NCBI RefSeq assembly: GCF_025118155.1
Contig: NW_026251392.1
Location: 682,001 to 746,000 of the forward strand
Reading direction: 5' to 3'
From: Cokeromyces recurvatus
Lineage: Eukaryota; Mucoromycota; Mucoromycetes; Mucorales; Mucoraceae
DNA: 64,000 nucleotides
Shown here: piece by piece, positions 59,328 through 64,000 of the stretch
Position numbering within the stretch: position 1 is the first letter of the stretch
Layout: every line of letters begins with the position of its first letter
Position numbers and translations under genes: made by a program
The notes under the pieces: generated by a model
Seen by the model: only the letters and a program-made list of their open reading frames with translations
The model's database searches: none
Told to the model about the DNA's origin: nothing

Positions 59328-59972
59328 TTATGATGAAGATTTAGAATGTCCTACATTCATAAAGTTAGCATTGTATCTTTTTTGACAAAAAAAAAAGAAT
59401 CTTGCTATACCTTTATTATAAACTGGTTGACGTTCATATGCATTTGGACTAACCTCTCGAGGATTTCTTCTTTTCTTTTTTTTCTTTTGTTCATGATTAT
59501 GATTACAATTTCTATGAGAAAGTCTATTTGGTCTATCATTTTCACTATTGCTACTGGAATCACTATCACTATCACTACTACTACTGCTGCTACTACTTTC
59601 ATCAGAAGATTCTCCAACAGCATGCGGTTTATGATATATACAACAAACTAAATAATAACAAGTTATATATAATACTAAAATAATAATAATAATAATAAAG
59701 GTGTAATATTTACTTTTTGATTTCTTTTTGTTTAAATGTTCATTGTCAATTACACTTTCGTCCCATTGAATTACTCTTCGACCTCTTGCATTCATATCTC
59801 CAGTTAATCGTAGCACACCAACTTCTTCTCCTTCATCCGATGTATTCATACTTTCCTCACTTGGGCTTTGTATATCTGTTTCGTTTACTGTAAGAGTTCT
59901 CGACCCATGTCCCGTTGTAGGGGTCTCTTCTCTCATTCTTGTAAAAGTTCTTGGATGTGTTGTGTTTGCCAT
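59328..59972 (-). CDS. Protein phosphatase 1 inhibitor of the YPI1/PPP1R11 family, 172 aa
   Basis: Three exons: 59972-59714, 59647-59411 and 59350-59328, with introns of 66 and 60 bp; the second has a perfect TGCTAAC branch site. Residues about 50-110 hold the family block [34 protein letters not shown], then after the intron [20 protein letters not shown]. The RRVIQW segment is the PP1-binding RVxF/W-type motif and [14 protein letters not shown] is the conserved Cys-rich block of PPP1R11. The C-terminus has His- and Lys-rich stretches ([20 protein letters not shown]) and an acidic Ser run. YPI1 binds Glc7/PP1 in the nucleus and modulates its activity. Confidence 0.85.
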   Translation of the reverse strand: MANTTHPRTFTRMREETPTTGHGSRTLTVNETDIQSPSEESMNTSDEGEEVGVLRLTGDMNARGRRVIQWDESVIDNEHLNKKKSKSKYYTFIIIIIILVLYITCYYLVCCIYHKPHAVGESSDESSSSSSSSDSDSDSSSNSENDRPNRLSHRNCNHNHEQKKKKKRRNPREVSPNAYERQPVYNKGIARFFFFCQKRYNANFMNVGHSKSSS

Positions 59973-60019
59973 AATTAAGTTACAAAAAGAAATGAATTCA
60001 TTTTTTTCTTCTATGAACG

Positions 60020-60050
<31 letters not shown>

Positions 60051-61099
60051 TTTAATATCCGATTAGCTCTTCATTGAAACAGTTCAGAATGTATTGTATA
60101 GCAGAAAAAAAAAAGGGGGGTCTTATAGGCAAAAAAAAAAAATGAAAATAAACAGGATAAAGAACTAGAAAATAAATATTATTATTAGGATAAATAATGT
60201 CGATGTAAGAATAGAGAATTCTTATATATCGACCTTTACTGATACACTACGATACAAAATAAATCCATTCGTCCATTGCATATTTTAGGTTGCTGTCTGT
60301 TATGCTTAGTTAGATTATGTAAAAAGAAAATAAAAACAAGTTATTAGTAGTAATAGTATTATAGAAAGAATGACCATATGATTGATTTAAAAAGAAAATG
60401 ACAAAGCACAAAGCAAATAAGCTCTATTCTTGTGAGAAGATAGGCTTATAACATTTAAGCCCTTTTTTACGATTTAAGGGTGTATTTACTTTATTTGAAA
60501 ACTCTGTCTAACAATTTCCATTTAGAATTGTGTGACATATATAGCTTCTTTTCTTCATATTTTAAAATTAAATTTTCGTCGATAGTCCCAAAGGTAGAAA
60601 AAAAAAAGATACAGCATAAATTTACAGAATCCCCCCTTTTTTTTTACTAGTTTGTTTCAAATGTTGGGTTAAATATGGCATTGTTATGGGGTATGTGACC
60701 AGAATTTATATCGAAGGCTTTGCTCAAAACAGAAGGTGGGCTTATGATAATTTAAAAAACAGGGTATACTAGTACTGAATCTAAAGCCATGAAACACATG
60801 TGATATAAAGACAGACACAATGCAAGGCCATCTAAACTCTTTTCAATACATTGATGATGTATGTATATAATCTATATAACAAAAAAGGGGGGGCTATGAA
60901 AAGAAATGAGTGTTAAAATGTAAGAATGATTATAAATAATGTATTCGATATAGGCATATCAATCAATCATCTTTCTGTTAAAGCTATCAGTCTATCTAGT
61001 ATAGCATAGGTACTTTTTAAGGTTATTTTTCATACAATCGCATTTTCTTGATACTTCTTATGAGTAAGATAAATTTTAGCTGTATGCAAAACAAATAAA
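59973..61099. other. Gene-free region
   Basis: A 27-nt A run (60020-60046) starts right upstream of the YPI1-like gene, followed by AT-rich DNA with small A/G and T tracts. No gene recognised. Confidence 0.5.
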
Positions 61100-61849
61100 A
61101 TGTCAATTTCTGTGACTTTCAATATCGCATATCCAAATTGGGTAAATAAAGGCTGCCTTTTTTTTTATTATTTAATAAAAAGAAGATGGTTATAAAATGA
61201 ATCTTCAAGATAAAGTAAAGTAAATTCGAGCAATTAATAATATTAAAATAAAAAATTCTAATTTAATATTTAGCTTAAAGATATTGAAACCAAATCAGTT
61301 GGATTTCCATCTTCAAATGTAGCTTTGTCACAGAGAATTTACACTGATCTCGTTTTAGCCAAAAAATGGAGACATGTTGAATATAAACCAGCAAAAGAAT
61401 TAGCAACATGCGTCTTTTTAGCTTATGAGCCAGGAAATATGAATGTAAATAATAAAAAAATTGACAGGTAAAAGAGAAAGATTTCAAACATCCATTACTT
61501 TTCCTTAGGAACAGCTGATTGTTTTGCCCATCTCACAAGACAAAACAAAGCTAACGATTGACCGGTTTGTGTTATTTCTAAAAGAAGAAAGAGAGACAGA
61601 CAGACAGAGAGAATTAATTTATTAATTTATACAGCATTACAGAAATATTTGACAAGTTGAACAAGAGTTATATTATCGATTCTCCTATTGAGTATGCTAT
61701 ACAACATAAACAGATATATGTTCTGATTACTCTTTCAAGTGATGCTTATACATTTATCTAATAGGAAATTAACATTAGCGATTTATTATTCTGATTCAAC
61801 TGTTCTCTATTATCATTTGAGCAAAGGGCTTGCAAAGAAAAAAGAGTAA
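61100..61849 (+). CDS. TSEN15 / Sen15 tRNA-splicing endonuclease subunit, 136 aa
   Basis: Five small exons, none long enough to stand out alone: 61100-61141, 61274-61444, 61509-61564, 61635-61691, 61765-61849. Together they give 411 nt (136 codons plus stop) with GT/AG introns of 131, 64, 70 and 73 bp. Protein: YPNWLKDIETKSVGF, QRIYTDLVLAKKWRHVEYKP, CVFLAYEPGN, EQLIVLPISQDKTKLTIDRI, TEIFDKLNKSYIIDSPIEKL, TLAIYYSDSTVLYYHLSKGL. HPKFxxM...VYxDLxxxKxWxxV, P(I/V)..S...I..I and TLAI.xSDSTxxYYxL are hallmarks of TSEN15, the structural partner of the Sen34 endonuclease. The short terminal KKKE is normal. The model was built from splice signals plus family similarity; exon 5 needs the 73-bp intron to avoid a stop. 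Confidence 0.85.
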
Positions 61850-62281
61850 TAGTTTCGGATAATGTACTACATGCTCAACGGAGTTATTCAATTATAGATT
61901 CTACCTTTTATCAGTTAAAAAAAAAAATACCTAGAATAAGTTAAAGATATTCACATCTACTTATTCTATTCTTGCATTTTTAAATAAAATACATATAAAA
62001 AAAACTTTTAAACCGATACTAGCTGCTCAAAAATCGGTTGTTAGTCGGATAAGGATATGATGTAATGCTTTTAAAATAAAGCCTTTTTTTTTTTTTTTTT
62101 CTATTAGATAGTAATTATAGGGTACCTTACAAGAAGGCTGAAAATTAACATTTATGGGCTGTAGGACAACCAAGCCAAAGGAATAAATAAATGAATAAAT
62201 AAATGAATAAAATGAACATATATAAAAGGGACATGAAGTTTGATTACAAAAGTAAGTTTTATTATCGTCTTATATCCATAA
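61850..62281. other. Short intergenic region
   Basis: Contains a T run at 62083-62100 and an AATGAATA tandem run near 62184-62212. It holds the promoter of the M13 peptidase gene. Confidence 0.5.
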
Positions 62282-64000
62282 ATGCCACCTACACCTTCAG
62301 TGCAGAATATATCTGTAATAAGCAATAATGTATGTACAACTGCTGAATGCTTAGCTGCAAGTAGTTTCATCAAACAATATGTCAATCTTGATATAGATCC
62401 TTGTTCTGATTTTTTTCAATATACATGTATGTATTATTTCATATCTAACTCAATATTATTATTATTATTATTATACCATATTAATACATTTAAATTATAG
62501 GTGACAGTTGGTTAAAATCTCCTGCAATTCAAAATAAGACAACTGGTAATATACTGATAGTAAAAGCAGTTAAACAATGAAACTAAATATATACTTTTTT
62601 TAATATATATGAATATACGTATATGTATATAAATATAAATATATAGCTTATAACAAATTAGCTGATATTGAGATACAGGGAAGAGAGAAAATAACTAAAA
62701 TACTTGACGGAACTTATGAAGATATCTCCAAGAATTTAAAAACCAATAGTGATGGATTCAACTTGGTTGAACAGGCAGATATCGATAAATCTAATTTTCA
62801 ATTCTTAAAAGATTATTATGAAGTCTGTTTAAATCTCCAGCCTATCATCTCTCAATCTATTGCCCCACTCTATGCTGATATTGCCCATATTCAGAATGAT
62901 TTGTTTCCTGTCGTCTTGGAAGGCAATGCGTCTCTTAATGAACCCACTTTTAAAAGAATCTAGCCTTAATCATGGCTCATTTTACTCGTGAGGGAATTCC
63001 CTTCTTTTTTAACCCTGTAACACAAATTGATATCTTTAATCATGAATATGATATTCCTGTCATCAATTTAGCTGATCTTAATGTGGACATGAACCTTGGT
63101 GAATTATTGACTACCTATATAAGTTCTACTTTGCAATATCCCAAAAATGATACTACACATGCTCAGTTTTTACTTCAAGAGAGTCAGAAGACAAATATTT
63201 CATTTTGGACACCCGAAGAAATTGATACTGCAGTGATTAACTTTAGGAATTTCGAAGAAAAGTTGATGAACGCTACAGAAAAGTACTGTATTTAGTATAT
63301 AATAGTAATAATAATAATAATAATGATTAACCTTTCCTTTTTTATTATTATATTAGGATGACGGCCACTACAACAGAAGAAACGCGTGTAACAGTGGGTG
63401 ATATACAAAATGTCACTACTGCAATCGATTGGGTCACCTACTTGGATACTCTTGTCATGCCGGGTTATGCTAGTCCCAACTCTGCCATTTATGCTGATAT
63501 CAGCTTTACTCATGAAGTAGATCAAGTTATTCAATCTTCTTCGCCTGAAACAATACAGCAATTCTTCATCATTCGTTATATCATTCATAAAATCACTAAT
63601 GGTTATGTCAATTTTTATCGTCCTGCTTCAACGACTACTGCTACTACTAGACATAATGAAACAGTAAATGCAAGAAACTCTTTGGTCAATGATAAAATCT
63701 TTAAAAGAATTGACAAAGAAAAAAGAGCACCTGATTCCTCTACAGCTTCTTCAAATGATGCTCGAAAAATTTACTGTGCTGACCAAATCAGTAGAACTTT
63801 CCCTCATTTAGTAGGTCGCTTCTACACTTTGGAAACTTTTGGCGCATCTCAAGAAAAATTAGCAGTTGAAAATTTTATCAATAACTTGAAAGAGGTATGG
63901 TTGAATCATTTGCCTGGAACAAGCTGGTTTGATCCTCAATCAAAAGCTAGAGCTATTGAAAAGGTACAATAATAATAATAGCATATTATAGTGTGTAAAG
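62282..64000 (+). CDS. M13 (neprilysin-like) metallopeptidase, N-terminal part; runs past window
   Basis: Exons from ATG 62282: CSDFFQYTCGDSWLKSP (the M13 N-terminal C..DFFQYxC motif across an intron), YNKLADIEIQGREKITKILD, NFQFLKDYYEVCLNLQPIIS, then MAHFTREGIPFFFNPVTQID, WTPEEIDTAVINFRNFEEKL, VGDIQNVTTAIDWVTYLDTL, QQFFIIRYIIHKITNGYVNF, YCADQISRTFPHLVGRFYTL, and KEVWLNHLPGTSWFDPQSKA before a donor at 63964. The zinc motif HExxH lies beyond the window. A minus-one frame break sits near the A4 run at 62952-62955. The frame before ends in a stop at 62961, while the family-like NLALIMAHFTREGI needs one more A. No N-terminal transmembrane segment is seen, unlike animal neprilysin, so it may be cytosolic or have an unseen first exon. 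Confidence 0.8.

Noticed and set aside
1..64000. CRISPR arrays, operons, bacterial-type promoters, riboswitches, rRNA and tRNA genes
   Set aside because: The window is eukaryotic nuclear DNA and none were seen on either strand.

Overview
The window is nuclear DNA of a fungus, most likely an early-diverging one (Mucoromycota, probably Mucorales). The DNA is very AT-rich. Genes are cut by many short introns (about 50-130 bp) with GTAAGT-like donors, TGCTAAC-like branch sites and TAG acceptors. Gene content mixes fungal families (Caf120/Skg3-like PH protein, Lam/Ysp-type GRAM-VASt protein, PXA protein, Whi5/Nrm1-like motif) with RNA-processing genes that yeasts have lost but animals keep (Gemin6, Integrator subunit 3). 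Assignment to Mucorales is inference; no rRNA, tRNA or mitochondrial sequence was seen. Layout: 1-762 is the 3' end of a PAK/STE20 kinase, convergent with a GRAM-VASt sterol-transfer-type gene (903-3889, minus). An intronless CAMK-like kinase follows (6779-7993), then a Gemin6 homologue (9003-9640) convergent with a small Whi5/Nrm1-motif gene (9743-10285), and a ferric-reductase gene (11993-13675, minus). Next are a two-RRM gene (15247-16883) and VPS52 of the GARP complex (17941-20933). From 21900 to 24985 lies a nested cluster of decayed Tc1/mariner elements. A large PH-domain gene (25254-28496) and a beta-TrCP-like F-box/WD40 gene (31626-33539) come after it. The stretch 34000-42300 is rich in transposon debris: non-LTR retrotransposon 3' ends, a gag-like ORF, a mariner copy and one orphan terminal repeat. 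It also holds an unidentified three-exon gene. A DUF2828/vWA gene (42554-44964) and a PXA gene (45053-46823) precede a second transposon block (47152-53184). This block has matching mariner ends at both outer edges and encloses a broken F-box-like gene and a Tc1-type element. The right end is gene-dense: INTS3 (53906-58298, minus), head-to-head with a fusion of a ubiquitin-like domain to ribosomal protein eS31 (58501-59136), a PP1 inhibitor of the YPI1/PPP1R11 family (59328-59972), a TSEN15 homologue assembled here from five small exons (61100-61849), and the start of an M13 peptidase gene that runs off the window. Function: several genes belong to RNA metabolism (Gemin6 in snRNP assembly, INTS3 in snRNA and Pol II termination, TSEN15 in tRNA splicing, the two-RRM protein, the Caf120-like protein linked to CCR4-NOT, and eS31 in the ribosome). 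Others serve membrane traffic and lipid transfer (VPS52, PXA, GRAM-VASt). They do not form operons; neighbours are independent eukaryotic genes in mixed orientation. The most notable observations are the strongly diverged ubiquitin moiety on eS31, the 6-kb composite mariner-like structure, the inverted mariner arms around 22-24.9 kb, and recurring one-base frame breaks at A-runs in otherwise intact genes, which look like sequencing errors.
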